Of a DNA stretch of 64,000 nucleotides, positions 48,013-56,880 are shown in pieces. The position numbers were made by a program, and so were the translations under genes. The stretch lies in NCBI GenBank assembly GCA_016292805.1, contig JAEDFM010000004.1:19808-83807 (forward strand). Reading direction: 5' to 3'. Every line of letters begins with the position of its first letter. Within the stretch, counting starts at the first letter, position 1. The stretch comes from Treponema sp. (GTDB taxonomy: Bacteria > Spirochaetota > Spirochaetia > Treponematales > Treponemataceae). Below the pieces are notes generated by a model. The model saw only the letters and a list, made by a program, of their open reading frames with translations, searched no databases and had not been told where the DNA came from.

Positions 48013-49202
48013 TTTCTTACCAGCACAAGATAGAATATAAAGCCTAGAATTCCGACAACCATGTTTGGTACCCAGATACACCAGAAAGGATCCCATTCAA
48101 CCCTTACAACAAACATCTGTCCAAGAATCTGCATAGCCCAGTTAAGAACACAAATTATAATACCAAGGAACAATCCCATAGTAAGACCATTGTGTTTACC
48201 AAATAAAAATGCGATTGAAAAAGCCAGAAATGAAAAGAATACAGAACCAAAAGGTATGGAGAATTTTTTATAAAATTCCATTATCCAGAAAGAAACATAG
48301 GATTCATCACCATTCTCTTCTTTAAGGCGTTTAATTTCTTTTTTTAAATCATAGGTTGTCATTTCGCCGGCAGAACGACGGGTTGTTCCCATAACAGTTG
48401 TTTCAAATACATTGTATGTAGATTTTGATGATTGAAGAACATCAAAATTCTGCTTTTCATTACGATTTATTGAGATTACAGTTGCATCGTTCATTGTAAG
48501 CTCCATAAGAACACCTTCTTTTTTAGAACCAATCAACGAAGAATCACCAGCAATAATAATTGTATCAGAGTCGCCGTCTGTATTAAAAAGCACAAGATCA
48601 GAAACAGTATTGTCTGTTACAGTTCCCATTATGATATTCGAATTATCCAGATGCTTTACAGAATTAGATTCCAGTTCGATTGTTGGTGTTGACTGCATAA
48701 TGTTTCTAAGCAACTTGTTATATTTAATTCTACCAAGTGGCATTAAATAATCATTAACAAAAAAAGAAACAATTGAAATCAAAAGCCCCATAGAAATTAC
48801 AGGAACCAGAATTCTAAAAAAAGAAAAGCCAGCAGCACGGAAAATAAGAATTTCGTTATTACTCATCATTCCACCAAGACACATCAAAAAACCTACAAGA
48901 GTCGCATAAGGTGCAGACTGAGCAATAATCATTGGAATTGAGTAAACCATGATTCTCATTACATCATCAATTGGTGCAGATTTAGAAAGAAGATTTTCCA
49001 TATCCAGAAGAATCTGATTTACAAAGAAGATCATAAAAAACACAAGGAAAGCAACAACGAAATAGACTAAAAGCTCCTTTAAAATATATTTTACAAGAAT
49101 ATTATTTCCCAGCTCACCTTTATGAAGATAGGTAACCAGAAAATCATCAACAGGAGAATATATATTTTTTATCTTATTTTTTACACCCTCAAAAGAAAAC
49201 AT
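48009..49202 (-). CDS. lptF: LptF/LptG-family permease (first copy)
   Basis: The protein has 397 residues. The first helix is near 33-57 ('LLVYFVVAFLVFFMIFFVNQ'), with further helices to ~160, a beta-rich periplasmic domain ~165-290 and terminal helices from ~300 ('FGSVFFSFLAFSIAFLFGKH'). The ATG follows the dut stop with no gap (TAA-ATG). It works with LptG, LptB and the LptD protein encoded at 30.2-33.6 kb. The dut-lptF-lptG-tgt linkage looks like one operon. Confidence 0.88.
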   Translation of the reverse strand: MFSFEGVKNKIKNIYSPVDDFLVTYLHKGELGNNILVKYILKELLVYFVVAFLVFFMIFFVNQILLDMENLLSKSAPIDDVMRIMVYSIPMIIAQSAPYATLVGFLMCLGGMMSNNEILIFRAAGFSFFRILVPVISMGLLISIVSFFVNDYLMPLGRIKYNKLLRNIMQSTPTIELESNSVKHLDNSNIIMGTVTDNTVSDLVLFNTDGDSDTIIIAGDSSLIGSKKEGVLMELTMNDATVISINRNEKQNFDVLQSSKSTYNVFETTVMGTTRRSAGEMTTYDLKKEIKRLKEENGDESYVSFWIMEFYKKFSIPFGSVFFSFLAFSIAFLFGKHNGLTMGLFLGIIICVLNWAMQILGQMFVVRVEWDPFWCIWVPNMVVGILGFIFYLVLVRK

Positions 49203-49643
49203 TTACACACCAGTAGAACCAAATCCACCAGCACCGCGTTCTGTTTCAGAAAGAGTGTCAGCTTTAGTAAAAGATGCCTGAGTTACAGGAGCAATAACCA
49301 TCTGAGCAATACGGTCACCAGAATTAATTACAAAATCCTGTTCACCCAGATTAATTAAAATAACCTTAATTTCTCCGCGATAGTCGCTGTCAATTGTACC
49401 AGGAGTATTTAAAACGGTTACACCATTTTTTGCAGCCAGACCAGATCGAGGTCTAATCTGAACTTCGTAACCTTCAGGTATTTCAAAAAACAAACCTGTA
49501 GGAACAATTGCGTGTTTTCCACATGGAATTGTAACAGGAGCTTCCAGCAAAGCACAAAGATCAGCTCCAGCAGCACCTGCAGTTTTATATTCTGGAATAA
49601 CAGCTCCAGAGTTTGCTATACATTTAATGTTTATAATATTCAT
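49203..49643 (-). CDS. dut: dUTP diphosphatase
   Basis: The protein has 146 residues from the ATG at 49643; a longer frame to 49835 is rejected because it would encode non-conserved sequence across the pnp terminator. All trimeric dUTPase motifs are visible: '[10 protein letters not shown]' (I), '[12 protein letters not shown]' (III, partly II), '[13 protein letters not shown]' and the C-terminal P-loop-like '[10 protein letters not shown]' (V). It removes dUTP and supplies dUMP. Predicted promoter leaves only seven bases before the ATG, so the mRNA may be leaderless. Confidence 0.94.
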   Translation of the reverse strand: MNIINIKCIANSGAVIPEYKTAGAAGADLCALLEAPVTIPCGKHAIVPTGLFFEIPEGYEVQIRPRSGLAAKNGVTVLNTPGTIDSDYRGEIKVILINLGEQDFVINSGDRIAQMVIAPVTQASFTKADTLSETERGAGGFGSTGV

Positions 49644-49650
49644 ATTTTTT

Positions 49651-49679
49651 AGTATAACAGAAAACTGAATATTAGTCAT
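49651..49679 (-). promoter_or_regulatory. dut operon promoter, near-leaderless
   Basis: Minus strand -35 ATGACT (49679-49674), 17-base spacer, -10 TATACT (49656-49651), then AAAAAAT and the ATG. No Shine-Dalgarno is present. The stretch between here and the pnp terminator holds nothing else. Confidence 0.6.
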
Positions 49680-49796
49680 ATGATAAGAAGGTAACAGCTT
49701 TGAACTTTTACACCAAAGACTTTTGCTGCCCTCGTTTACTTCTCCAGCGGAAATAATAATTAAAATATTGCGAATTAAAAAACAAAAATTGTATAA

Positions 49797-49835
49797 AAAA
49801 AAAGCAGCCCACTTCAAAGAGCAGACTGCTTTCAA
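49797..49835 (-). terminator. pnp terminator
   Basis: On the minus strand AAAGCAG...CTGCTTT is followed by a run of nine T, ending about 25 bases after the pnp stop. The arms are the AAAGCAG near 49802 and CTGCTTT near 49827 on the plus strand. Confidence 0.75.
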
Positions 49836-49858
49836 TTTCTAAGAATTAAAACTCAGAA

Positions 49859-51961
49859 CTATTTATTTTCCAAAGCATCGATGTAAGAAAGGTTCAAACG
49901 GCCCTGTTTATCAACTTCAAGAAGTTTAACAGGAATCTGCTGTCCTTCTTTAAGAACATCAGTTACCTTATTTACGCGTTCACGGCTAAGTTTAGAAATG
50001 TGGCAGAGACCTTCTTTTCCAGGAAGAATTTCTATGAATGCACCAAAGTCCATAATGCGTTTTACAGTACCCTGGTAGATTGTTCCTACTTCTGGATCTT
50101 CTGTAATACCTTTTACAGCCTTTTTAGCAGCTTCTGCAGCAATTCCTGTTTTACCGTAAATTGTAACTGTTCCGTCATCTTCAGTATTGATTGTTACACC
50201 GTACTGAGCACAGAGAGCTTTTACATTCTTTCCACCAGGTCCAATCAAAGCACCAATTTTATCAACTGGGATTTTCATAGTAAGGATCTGTGGTGCACGA
50301 GGAGAAAGTGGTGCTGGCTTGTCGATACATTCCTTCATTTTTCCAAGGATATGCATACGACCTGCACGAGCCTGTTCCATAGCTTTCTTCATGATTTCAG
50401 TTGTTACACCGGCAATCTTAATATCCATCTGGAAACCAGTAATACCGTCTTCTGTACCAGCTACCTTGAAGTCCATATCACCAAGGTGATCTTCTTCACC
50501 AAGAATATCAGAAAGGATTGCATATTTACCGTATGGATTGTCTCCTTCTGGTTCTGTAATAAGACCCATAGCAATACCAGCTACCATTTTCTTCATTGGT
50601 ACACCAGCAGCTAACATAGAAAGACAACCACCACAAGTAGAAGCCTGAGAAGATGAACCGTTAGATTCCATGATTTCAGAAACTACACGAACTGTATATG
50701 GGAATTCTTCGCGAGAAGGAACCATAGCAGCCAAAGAACGGCGAGCCAAGTTTCCATGACCAATTTCACGGCGACCAGTAGTTAATTTACCAGTTTCACC
50801 TACAGAATATGGTGGGAAGTTATAGTGAAGGATGAAGTGATCAGAACGTTCTCCATCAATATCATCATAAGCCTGTTCATCCATTGCTGTACCAAGAGTA
50901 CAAACTGCCAGTGACTGTGTTTCACCACGAGTAAACAAAGCAGATCCGTGTGGAGTTGGAAGAACATTGATTTCACAAGAAATAGGACGAATTTCGTCAG
51001 TCTTACGACCATCAATACGAACACCTTCATCAAGAATTGATTTACGAAGAAGCTTGTACTGGATATCATCCATTAAATTCATGAACAATTTAGCCTGAAT
51101 TGGATCAGCCAGCTGTTCAGCATATTTAGCAGAAACATCTTTAATTACTTTAGAGATTGCAATACCGCGGTTCTGTTTTCCATCCTGGAAGCAAGCTTCT
51201 TTAAGGAGTGGAGTTGCTTCAGCTTCAATAGCATCAGCGTTATCAAGTGTTACATCAAGAGGGTTCAAAGGAAGCTTTTCTTTACCAGCTTTCTTTACCA
51301 ATTCTTCCTGAAGAAGACACATATCTGTAATAAAGCCCTGAGCCTTTTCCAAAGCACCAAGCATTACTTCTTCAGAAACTTCCTGAGCACCACCTTCTAC
51401 CATTGTAAAGCCGTCTTTTGTACCAGCTACTACAATTTCAAGGTCTCCCTTTTCAATCTGTTCGAATGTTGGGTTTACAATATATTCACCATTCAAATAT
51501 CCAATACGACAAGCAGCAACTGGGCCGTGGAATGGAATATCAGAAATACAAGTTGCAGCAGAAGCTGCGATTACAGCAAGAATATCCTGTGTATGAACAC
51601 CATCACATGAAACACATGTTGGAACAATCTGCAATTCATGACCAAAAGAAGGTTCAAAAAGTGGGCGCATTGGACGGTCAATAAGACGGCTTACCAAAAT
51701 TTCTTTGTCCTTTGGACGACCTTCACGTTTTACAAAGCCACCAGGAATTTTACCAGCAGCATAAGCTTTTTCGTTGTATTCAACTGTAACTGGTACGAAA
51801 TCCTGACCCTCTGTTACATTTGAAGAAGCACAAATAGTTGCAATAATAGCTGCTCCGCCCCACTGTGCGTAAACACAACCATTAGCCTGTTTTCCGATTT
51901 TTCCTGTTTCAAGGATGAGATCGGCATCTCCGAGTTTGTAAGTTACTCTTTCGATAGACAT
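49859..51961 (-). CDS. pnp: Polyribonucleotide nucleotidyltransferase (PNPase)
   Basis: The protein has 700 residues. ATG at 51961 follows AGGAG; an in-frame start at 51985 lies within the leader. Two RNase PH-like cores ('MRPLFEPSFGHELQIV'; 'ALFTRGETQSLAVCTLGT' with 'SNGSSSQASTCGG' and 'ITGFQMDIKIAG') surround a helical domain, then KH ('IGALIGPGGKNVKALC', ~558-620) and S1 ('VGTIYQGTVKRIMDFGAFIEIL'-type, ~625-700). It degrades RNA 3' to 5' phosphorolytically. It has its own promoter and terminator. Its leader contains a palindrome, a place where other bacteria control pnp. Confidence 0.96.
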   Translation of the reverse strand: MSIERVTYKLGDADLILETGKIGKQANGCVYAQWGGAAIIATICASSNVTEGQDFVPVTVEYNEKAYAAGKIPGGFVKREGRPKDKEILVSRLIDRPMRPLFEPSFGHELQIVPTCVSCDGVHTQDILAVIAASAATCISDIPFHGPVAACRIGYLNGEYIVNPTFEQIEKGDLEIVVAGTKDGFTMVEGGAQEVSEEVMLGALEKAQGFITDMCLLQEELVKKAGKEKLPLNPLDVTLDNADAIEAEATPLLKEACFQDGKQNRGIAISKVIKDVSAKYAEQLADPIQAKLFMNLMDDIQYKLLRKSILDEGVRIDGRKTDEIRPISCEINVLPTPHGSALFTRGETQSLAVCTLGTAMDEQAYDDIDGERSDHFILHYNFPPYSVGETGKLTTGRREIGHGNLARRSLAAMVPSREEFPYTVRVVSEIMESNGSSSQASTCGGCLSMLAAGVPMKKMVAGIAMGLITEPEGDNPYGKYAILSDILGEEDHLGDMDFKVAGTEDGITGFQMDIKIAGVTTEIMKKAMEQARAGRMHILGKMKECIDKPAPLSPRAPQILTMKIPVDKIGALIGPGGKNVKALCAQYGVTINTEDDGTVTIYGKTGIAAEAAKKAVKGITEDPEVGTIYQGTVKRIMDFGAFIEILPGKEGLCHISKLSRERVNKVTDVLKEGQQIPVKLLEVDKQGRLNLSYIDALENK

Positions 51962-52013
51962 ATAATTTTCTCCTACAATTAGCACTACATCCGCTAACTG
52001 TTTTTTTCTTTAA

Positions 52014-52028
52014 CATTGTTAAACAATG
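52014..52028 (-). promoter_or_regulatory. Palindrome in the pnp leader
   Basis: CATTGTT-A-AACAATG is a perfect 7-base inverted repeat with one central base, about 50 bases upstream of the pnp ATG. As RNA it gives a short hairpin; as DNA it could bind a dimeric protein. Confidence 0.4.
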
Positions 52029-52039
52029 CTATTATTTTA

Positions 52040-52068
52040 ATAATAATGAAAGACTTCATTTTATTCAA
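52040..52068 (-). promoter_or_regulatory. pnp promoter
   Basis: Minus strand -35 TTGAAT (52068-52063), 17-base spacer, -10 TATTAT (52045-52040). Leader about 70 bases including the palindrome at 52014-52028. Confidence 0.55.
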
Positions 52069-52093
52069 TGTAAAAGTCCTTTTGAATAAAAAA

Positions 52094-52121
52094 AGGGGAT
52101 GTCTGCTAATAGACATCCCCT
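52094..52121 (-). terminator. Terminator of the MCP gene
   Basis: AGGGGATGTCT (52094-52104) pairs with AGACATCCCCT (52111-52121) around a six-base loop; on the minus strand a T-run follows. The stem core equals that at 44140-44182. Confidence 0.87.
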
Positions 52122-52137
52122 GGATTTTACTTATAGA

Positions 52138-54249
52138 TTAAACCTGGAACTGATCAATCTGCCCGCCAATTAAAGCAATTGAATCATCCATTCGTTCACT
52201 AATAATAGAAAGCGCTTCACCAGATTTCTTAATCATATCTGCACCTTCTGCCATACTGTCTTTACCAGACTGCATTTCATAAGCCGCATCCTTAAGTCTC
52301 TGGATTTCTTCAAGAATAGCTTTATTTCCAGCAGACATTTCCATAGAAGAACTTCTAACCTGAGATGAAGTTTCGTTCATATTTGCAAGTGCAACAGAAA
52401 TCTGTTTAGAACCTTCAGACTGTTCCTGCATAGAATTAGCAATTTCATTTACAAGGTTACTTGTTTCAGAAATACCGTTAGATACAAGAGAGAATGCAGA
52501 CTGTGCTTCTTGAGAAACAGTTACAATTTCATCAATACTATCCTGAATCTTTTTAAGCTGATTACCAATAGATGTAGACTGATTAGATGAGTTTTCAGAA
52601 AGTTTACGGATTTCGTCAGCAACAACGCTAAAGCCCTTACCTGCTTCACCAGCATGAGCAGCTTCAATTGCAGCATTCATAGCAAGAAGGTTTGTCTGGC
52701 TTGCAATGTTAGCAATAACAGCGTTGGCTTCCTGTAAAGTTTTAGATTCAGATTCAATAACTGTAATCTTGTTATTTACATCAGCCTGTTTTTCAATACC
52801 ATTATTTACACGAACCTGTAATTCAGCAAACTCATCATACATCTTACGAACAGAATTACTTACAGAAGTAATATTTCCAATCATCTGTTCAACAGCCGAT
52901 GCTGCCTGAGTTACAGCTGAAGTCTGAGATTCAATAAGAGCATTAAGAGCTTCAATATTAGAAGCAATTTCGTTTACAGCATCAGCAGTATCATTAACAA
53001 TTCTATCCTGATTATTAATATTACCGCTGAAGTTTTCTACACAGTTAATAATCTGAGTGATTGAAGAAGCTGTATCAGAGGTATTATTTGCAAGTTCCTG
53101 CCCTGCACTTACAAGTTCATCCTTAGAATCCTTCATAGCAGCCATGATAGACTGAAGTTTTTCCGCAAAGTTATTAAAGCTATCTACAACACGTCCAATC
53201 TCGTTATTTGCACTAATATCAATACGTTTTGATAAATCTGCACTACCAGTTGCAATTTCAGAAATTGAAGATTCAAGAACCTTTAATGGTTTAAGGCTTA
53301 AAGAAAGACTAACAATAATACAAACAAGTACAGTTACAGTAAGAATTACAGCAAATATAATCATAAGTTTCTGTACAAGCATTGAAAGGCGAAGAATTGT
53401 ATTCTGATCCAAGGTTAATGAAACAGACCATGATGTATATTTAACTGGAGCATAGAACATGCCTGTTGTTGGAGCACCAGGAGTTTCAACCCACAAATAA
53501 CCATTTTTACCCTGTCTAATATCATTATTTACAGTAACATTTACCCGTTCAATTTCTTCAGGAGAAGATTTATCAAGTCCCATAAGTTCAGCATTTCCAG
53601 TCATACCCATAAACTGACCATCACCAGAGAACAATGCACAACAAACATTTTGATTTACATCAATATTACCAAGGAAGATTCCTGGAATATCAACATTAAC
53701 AACACCAGCAACAGCACCAATCAGTCTGCCATTATCTTTAATTGCTTTTACAATATGAACAACTCTAGCCTGAGTTGTTTCTGAAATAACAGGATTGTTA
53801 ATGGAAACTTCAGCACCATTTTTAATTACGGCCTTATAATATTCACGATCCTGAACATTTGACTGTTTTCCTAAATCTGTATAAAAATTTCCCTGAAGAT
53901 CAATAAATCCTACATACATAAATGCTTTAGGACGATTTGCTTCATGATTTACAAGCCATTCCAGGATTTCATCACCACTACCAGTTTTTAAAACATCCTG
54001 TTTAGTATAATAATCAAGTTCAGATAAATAATTTTCAAGTGTTTGATTGATTGTTTTTGCGTAGTTTAAAGACAATTCAGAATATCGGTCGATATTATCA
54101 GCAAGAATTCTCTTTTTAATAAATTCAATAACACTAACGTTCTGTACAACGTTAATAACAATAACTACAGCTGCAAGAAAGATAGATAATTTAACAGCAA
54201 TTCTTCCGTTTCGTTTTTTTGGCGAACCAGGTTTTTTATCCTGTGACAT
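52138..54249 (-). CDS. Methyl-accepting chemotaxis protein with dCACHE-like sensor
   Basis: The protein has 703 residues. TM1 ~20-40, periplasmic dCACHE-type domain ~45-285 ('DLQGNFYTDLGKQSNVQDREYYKAVI', in part), TM2 ~290-320, HAMP ~320-370, and a signalling hairpin whose tip is 'ANIASQTNLLAMNAAIEAAHAGEAGKG' (around residue 530). It would drive flagellar motility toward or away from a small ligand such as an amino acid, through CheA/CheW. The ligand is unknown. It ends in a strong terminator, follows rpsO after a terminator hairpin and is a single-gene transcript. Confidence 0.95.
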   Translation of the reverse strand: MSQDKKPGSPKKRNGRIAVKLSIFLAAVVIVINVVQNVSVIEFIKKRILADNIDRYSELSLNYAKTINQTLENYLSELDYYTKQDVLKTGSGDEILEWLVNHEANRPKAFMYVGFIDLQGNFYTDLGKQSNVQDREYYKAVIKNGAEVSINNPVISETTQARVVHIVKAIKDNGRLIGAVAGVVNVDIPGIFLGNIDVNQNVCCALFSGDGQFMGMTGNAELMGLDKSSPEEIERVNVTVNNDIRQGKNGYLWVETPGAPTTGMFYAPVKYTSWSVSLTLDQNTILRLSMLVQKLMIIFAVILTVTVLVCIIVSLSLSLKPLKVLESSISEIATGSADLSKRIDISANNEIGRVVDSFNNFAEKLQSIMAAMKDSKDELVSAGQELANNTSDTASSITQIINCVENFSGNINNQDRIVNDTADAVNEIASNIEALNALIESQTSAVTQAASAVEQMIGNITSVSNSVRKMYDEFAELQVRVNNGIEKQADVNNKITVIESESKTLQEANAVIANIASQTNLLAMNAAIEAAHAGEAGKGFSVVADEIRKLSENSSNQSTSIGNQLKKIQDSIDEIVTVSQEAQSAFSLVSNGISETSNLVNEIANSMQEQSEGSKQISVALANMNETSSQVRSSSMEMSAGNKAILEEIQRLKDAAYEMQSGKDSMAEGADMIKKSGEALSIISERMDDSIALIGGQIDQFQV

Positions 54250-54329
54250 AAATACACCTCACCTTAAAAGAATCTGATAATTTATTAAACAAAACAATTT
54301 TATAATGCTATTATTTTTAAATTAAAAAT

Positions 54330-54352
54330 GGACTGTATTACACATACAGCCC
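54330..54352 (-). terminator. rpsO terminator
   Basis: GGACTGTAT (54330-54338) pairs with ATACAGCCC (54344-54352), one G-T pair, five-base loop; on the minus strand ATTTTTAATTT follows, 36 bases after the rpsO stop. Confidence 0.72.
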
Positions 54353-54388
54353 ACTTTGAAAAAAAGAACTGGTGAACTGTAAATATTT

Positions 54389-54658
54389 CTACTTACGCAA
54401 ACCAAGTTCTTTAATGAATGCACGGTATCCTTCAAGGTCTGTGCGTTCATAGTACTTGAGCATCTTACGACGCTGACCTACTACTTTAAGAAGAGCACGT
54501 TTTCCAGAAGCATCCTTTGGGAATGCTTTTGAGTGTTCTGTTAACTGCTGTACACGCTGTGTAAGCAAAGCAATCTGTACTTTTACAGATCCTGTGTCAG
54601 TGTCTTTTGCGCCGTACTTTTTAACAGTTGCGGCTGTTGCTTCTTTTGTAAGTGCCAT
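54389..54658 (-). CDS. rpsO: 30S ribosomal protein S15
   Basis: The protein has 89 residues, the normal length. ATG at 54658 gives MALTKEATAATVKKYG; an in-frame start further up is inside the leader. Conserved 'DTGSVKVQIALLTQRVQQL' and 'LLKVVGQRRKMLKYY' bind 16S rRNA helix 22. S15 often represses its own mRNA; the leader here has an AT-only 16-base palindrome (54670-54685), ATAATATTAATATTAT, and GGGG 9 bases before the ATG. It is downstream of ribF, a common order in bacteria (rbfA-truB-ribF-rpsO-pnp), with pnp further on after the inserted MCP gene. Confidence 0.96.
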   Translation of the reverse strand: MALTKEATAATVKKYGAKDTDTGSVKVQIALLTQRVQQLTEHSKAFPKDASGKRALLKVVGQRRKMLKYYERTDLEGYRAFIKELGLRK

Positions 54659-54853
54659 AATGGAACCCCATAATATTAATATTATTCCCAATCAAATTGA
54701 GAATCATCTGCCTTCGCGAAATCCTTTGCAGGTCAATTTCCGGGTTTCTGGAAAGAAATCACAAAGAAAAACGTATAACAGATTACAGTATATTTTATAT
54801 GATAAAAATAAAAGAGTCTAGCAGAATTTATGATTGAAGAAATTATCTTACAG

Positions 54854-55465
54854 TTAGTTTTTAACGTATTTTCTATCAAGTAAAGCAGAGACTAAATCCA
54901 GTTCGTTGTCAGATATCAACTGTCTTATAATGGATGAACTTATGCGTTCCTGGTGACCATGAATTTCGTAATAAACAGGATTTGTAAAGGAAAGCTGAAT
55001 CTGATTATCAGCACAATAATTTGCTATGGCATATCTATCAAAAGAACCTTTATAACCACAGCGGAAATCCACACCTTCACATAAATATTTCATATTACAG
55101 TTTTGAACCAAAATATCAAAAAACTGATTACCAGTCATAGCTGCAAAACTATCATTAAAATCAACAATAATTGCAAACCCTACACCTACACTTTCCAAAA
55201 GTTCTAGTCGCTGCTCCAAAGTAGAAATATCACCTTTGTAATCATTCTGATTTTTAATGCTTGGCAATGGTTTTGTAAATGTAACTACACCAGAGCGGAG
55301 CCCTAAATCCTTACTTCCTGAAACAAGAGTATTCAACAAAACCCTGTGGCCTTTATGCAAACCATCAAAGCTTCCAACAGAAATTCCACAACCTTTTGAA
55401 AAATATGAAAGAATTGCTGGATTATTGAGAATAGATGTAATGTCTGACCAATTAAAGCTTTGCAT
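54854..55465 (-). CDS. ribF: FAD synthetase domain protein (RibF N-terminal part only)
   Basis: The protein has 203 residues. The nucleotidyltransferase motifs are clear: 'VGSFDGLHKGHRVLL' (HxGH-like) and 'RISSSIIRQLI' (ISST-like), with 'EGVDFRCGYKGSFD'. Bacterial RibF is normally ~300 residues with a C-terminal riboflavin kinase domain; that domain is absent here and the frame closes cleanly, so it would only adenylate FMN to FAD. A separate flavokinase must exist or FMN be imported. Position before rpsO is the classic one. Its promoter is only nine bases from the ATG. Confidence 0.88.
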   Translation of the reverse strand: MQSFNWSDITSILNNPAILSYFSKGCGISVGSFDGLHKGHRVLLNTLVSGSKDLGLRSGVVTFTKPLPSIKNQNDYKGDISTLEQRLELLESVGVGFAIIVDFNDSFAAMTGNQFFDILVQNCNMKYLCEGVDFRCGYKGSFDRYAIANYCADNQIQLSFTNPVYYEIHGHQERISSSIIRQLISDNELDLVSALLDRKYVKN

Positions 55466-55474
55466 ATTGCGATT

Positions 55475-55480
55475 ATTATA
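55475..55480 (-). promoter_or_regulatory. ribF -10 element, near-leaderless
   Basis: TATAAT on the minus strand, nine bases before the ATG; a weak TTTAAA lies 17 bases further upstream. No Shine-Dalgarno is present. Confidence 0.5.
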
Positions 55481-55542
55481 TAGAAAGCATAATTATTTTT
55501 AAATATTAAACTATAACTTTACAAACTCTCCTCTTCTGTAAC

Positions 55543-55571
55543 TTTACTATCTACTTGTTAAGTTTTATAAT
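55543..55571 (+). promoter_or_regulatory. ilvE promoter
   Basis: -35 TTTACT (55543-55548), 17-base spacer, -10 TATAAT (55566-55571). The leader is about 56 bases and ends with AGGAG (55622-55626) before the ATG. No leader peptide, T-box or attenuator is visible. Confidence 0.65.
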
Positions 55572-55633
55572 AAATTTATTCATATTTAATATTTGCAGTA
55601 AGAATAAAAATTCAGCTGCACAGGAGATATAAA

Positions 55634-56656
55634 ATGGGAAAGAAAAATCTTGATTGGGGTAACTTACCTTTTGGCTACATGAAGACTTCTAAAAGTTTCG
55701 TTGCTACTTACAAAAATGGTAAGTGGGATGAAGGAAAACTTACATCTAAACATGAAATCACTATTAACGAATGTGCCGGAGTTCTTCAATATGCTCAGAC
55801 ATGTTTTGAAGGTCTTAAAGCTTATACAACTGAACATGGTGACATTGTTACTTTCCGTCCAGATTTAAATGCTGACCGTATGGCAGATTCTTGTCGTCGT
55901 CTTGAAATGCCAGTTTTCCCTAAGGAAAAATTCATCGAAGCAGTTCTTAAAACAATCGAAGCTAACAAGGACTGGGTTCCACCATATGGTTCAGGTGCAA
56001 CACTTTACATCCGTCCTTTTATGTTCGGTTCAAACGCTGTAATTGGTGTAAAACCAGCTGATGAATATCAGTTCCGTATCCTTGTAACTCCAGTAGGACC
56101 ATACTTCAAAGGTGGTGTAAAACCTATTAAAGTTCGCATTTCTGACCTTGACCGCGCCGCTCCACACGGAACTGGTGATATCAAAGCAGGTTTGAACTAT
56201 GCTATGTCTTTACACAACATTGTTGATGCGCATAAAGCAGGATATGCAGAAAATATTTACCTTGATCCAGCAACACACACTTATTTGGAAGAAACAGGTG
56301 GAGCTAACATCCTTTTAATTACAAAAGATGGTAAATTGGTAACACCAAAATCAGACTCTATCCTTCCATCTATTACACGCCGCTCACTTTTAGTAGTAGC
56401 AAAAGATGTTCTTGGTATGGAAGTTGAAGAAAGAAAGATTGCAGTTTCTGAACTTTCTGACTTTGCTGAATGTGGTCTTTGTGGTACAGCTGCAGTAATT
56501 TCTCCAATCGGCTGCATCGATGACCATGGAAAAGAAATTTTCTTCAACGAAGGTAAAGAAGAAATGGGTCCAGTTCTCAAGAAAATCTACGATACATTAA
56601 CAGGTATCCAGATGGGTAGACTGGAAGCTCCAGAAGGCTGGATTTACACAATCTAA
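55634..56656 (+). CDS. ilvE: Branched-chain amino acid aminotransferase
   Basis: The protein has 340 residues. Class IV PLP enzyme: 'QTCFEGLKAYTTEHGDI', the PLP-lysine motif 'TGDIKAGLNYAMSL', 'YLEETGGANILLI', and the C-terminal 'LCGTAAVISPIG'. It interconverts branched-chain 2-oxo acids and amino acids. It belongs to the longer, eukaryote/Bacillus-like BCAT group by size (~340-360). Codon use looks highly expressed. It is a single-gene transcript with a strong terminator after it. Confidence 0.95.
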   Translation: MGKKNLDWGNLPFGYMKTSKSFVATYKNGKWDEGKLTSKHEITINECAGVLQYAQTCFEGLKAYTTEHGDIVTFRPDLNADRMADSCRRLEMPVFPKEKFIEAVLKTIEANKDWVPPYGSGATLYIRPFMFGSNAVIGVKPADEYQFRILVTPVGPYFKGGVKPIKVRISDLDRAAPHGTGDIKAGLNYAMSLHNIVDAHKAGYAENIYLDPATHTYLEETGGANILLITKDGKLVTPKSDSILPSITRRSLLVVAKDVLGMEVEERKIAVSELSDFAECGLCGTAAVISPIGCIDDHGKEIFFNEGKEEMGPVLKKIYDTLTGIQMGRLEAPEGWIYTI

Positions 56657-56700
56657 ACAAGAAAATCCCTGTGCAGTATAAAACAGCGGTGTTTAGAAAT

Positions 56701-56738
56701 AACAAAAAAGCAGTTCGGTAACGAACTGCTTTTTTGTT
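56701..56738 (+). terminator. ilvE terminator
   Basis: A 17-pair stem, AACAAAAAAGCAGTTCG (56701-56717) with its complement at 56722-56738, closes on a GTAA tetraloop and ends in TTTTTTGTTTT. Confidence 0.93.
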
Positions 56739-56794
56739 TTAACGGGTAAAGTATTTTTCTTTTTTCTATTCCAACTTCATCTTACAATCTTCAA

Positions 56795-56809
56795 ATAACA
56801 ATTTGTTAT
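56795..56809 (+). promoter_or_regulatory. Palindrome upstream of the small membrane peptide gene
   Basis: ATAACAA-T-TTGTTAT, a perfect 7-base inverted repeat, 36 bases before a TATAAT (56845-56850). The position suits a repressor or activator site. The rest of 56739-56880 shows no other structure apart from this TATAAT; no good -35 is found 17 bases upstream. Confidence 0.45.
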
Positions 56810-56844
56810 ATTCACTGTATCACACCCTGACACACTACCCCACC

Positions 56845-56850
56845 TATAAT
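56845..56850 (+). promoter_or_regulatory. -10 element of the small peptide gene
   Basis: TATAAT, 30 bases before the ATG; the best -35-like hexamer (CTGACA, 56827-56832) is too close, so activator dependence is possible. Confidence 0.5.
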
Positions 56851-56880
56851 GAAGCCATAAACTAAAAAACGAGGCGGATT

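Noticed and set aside
49644..49835. Long N-terminal extension of dut
   Set aside because: The extra 64 residues cross the pnp terminator and have no dUTPase homology; the conserved protein begins at 49643 next to a good promoter.
50000..50614. Open frame of about 204 codons on the plus strand opposite pnp
   Set aside because: Cys/Ser/Phe/Asn-rich antisense shadow of a well-conserved gene; no promoter or ribosome site.
55572..55633. Attenuator or T-box for ilvE
   Set aside because: Leader is only about 56 bases, has no leader peptide with Val/Ile/Leu codons and no T-box sequence.
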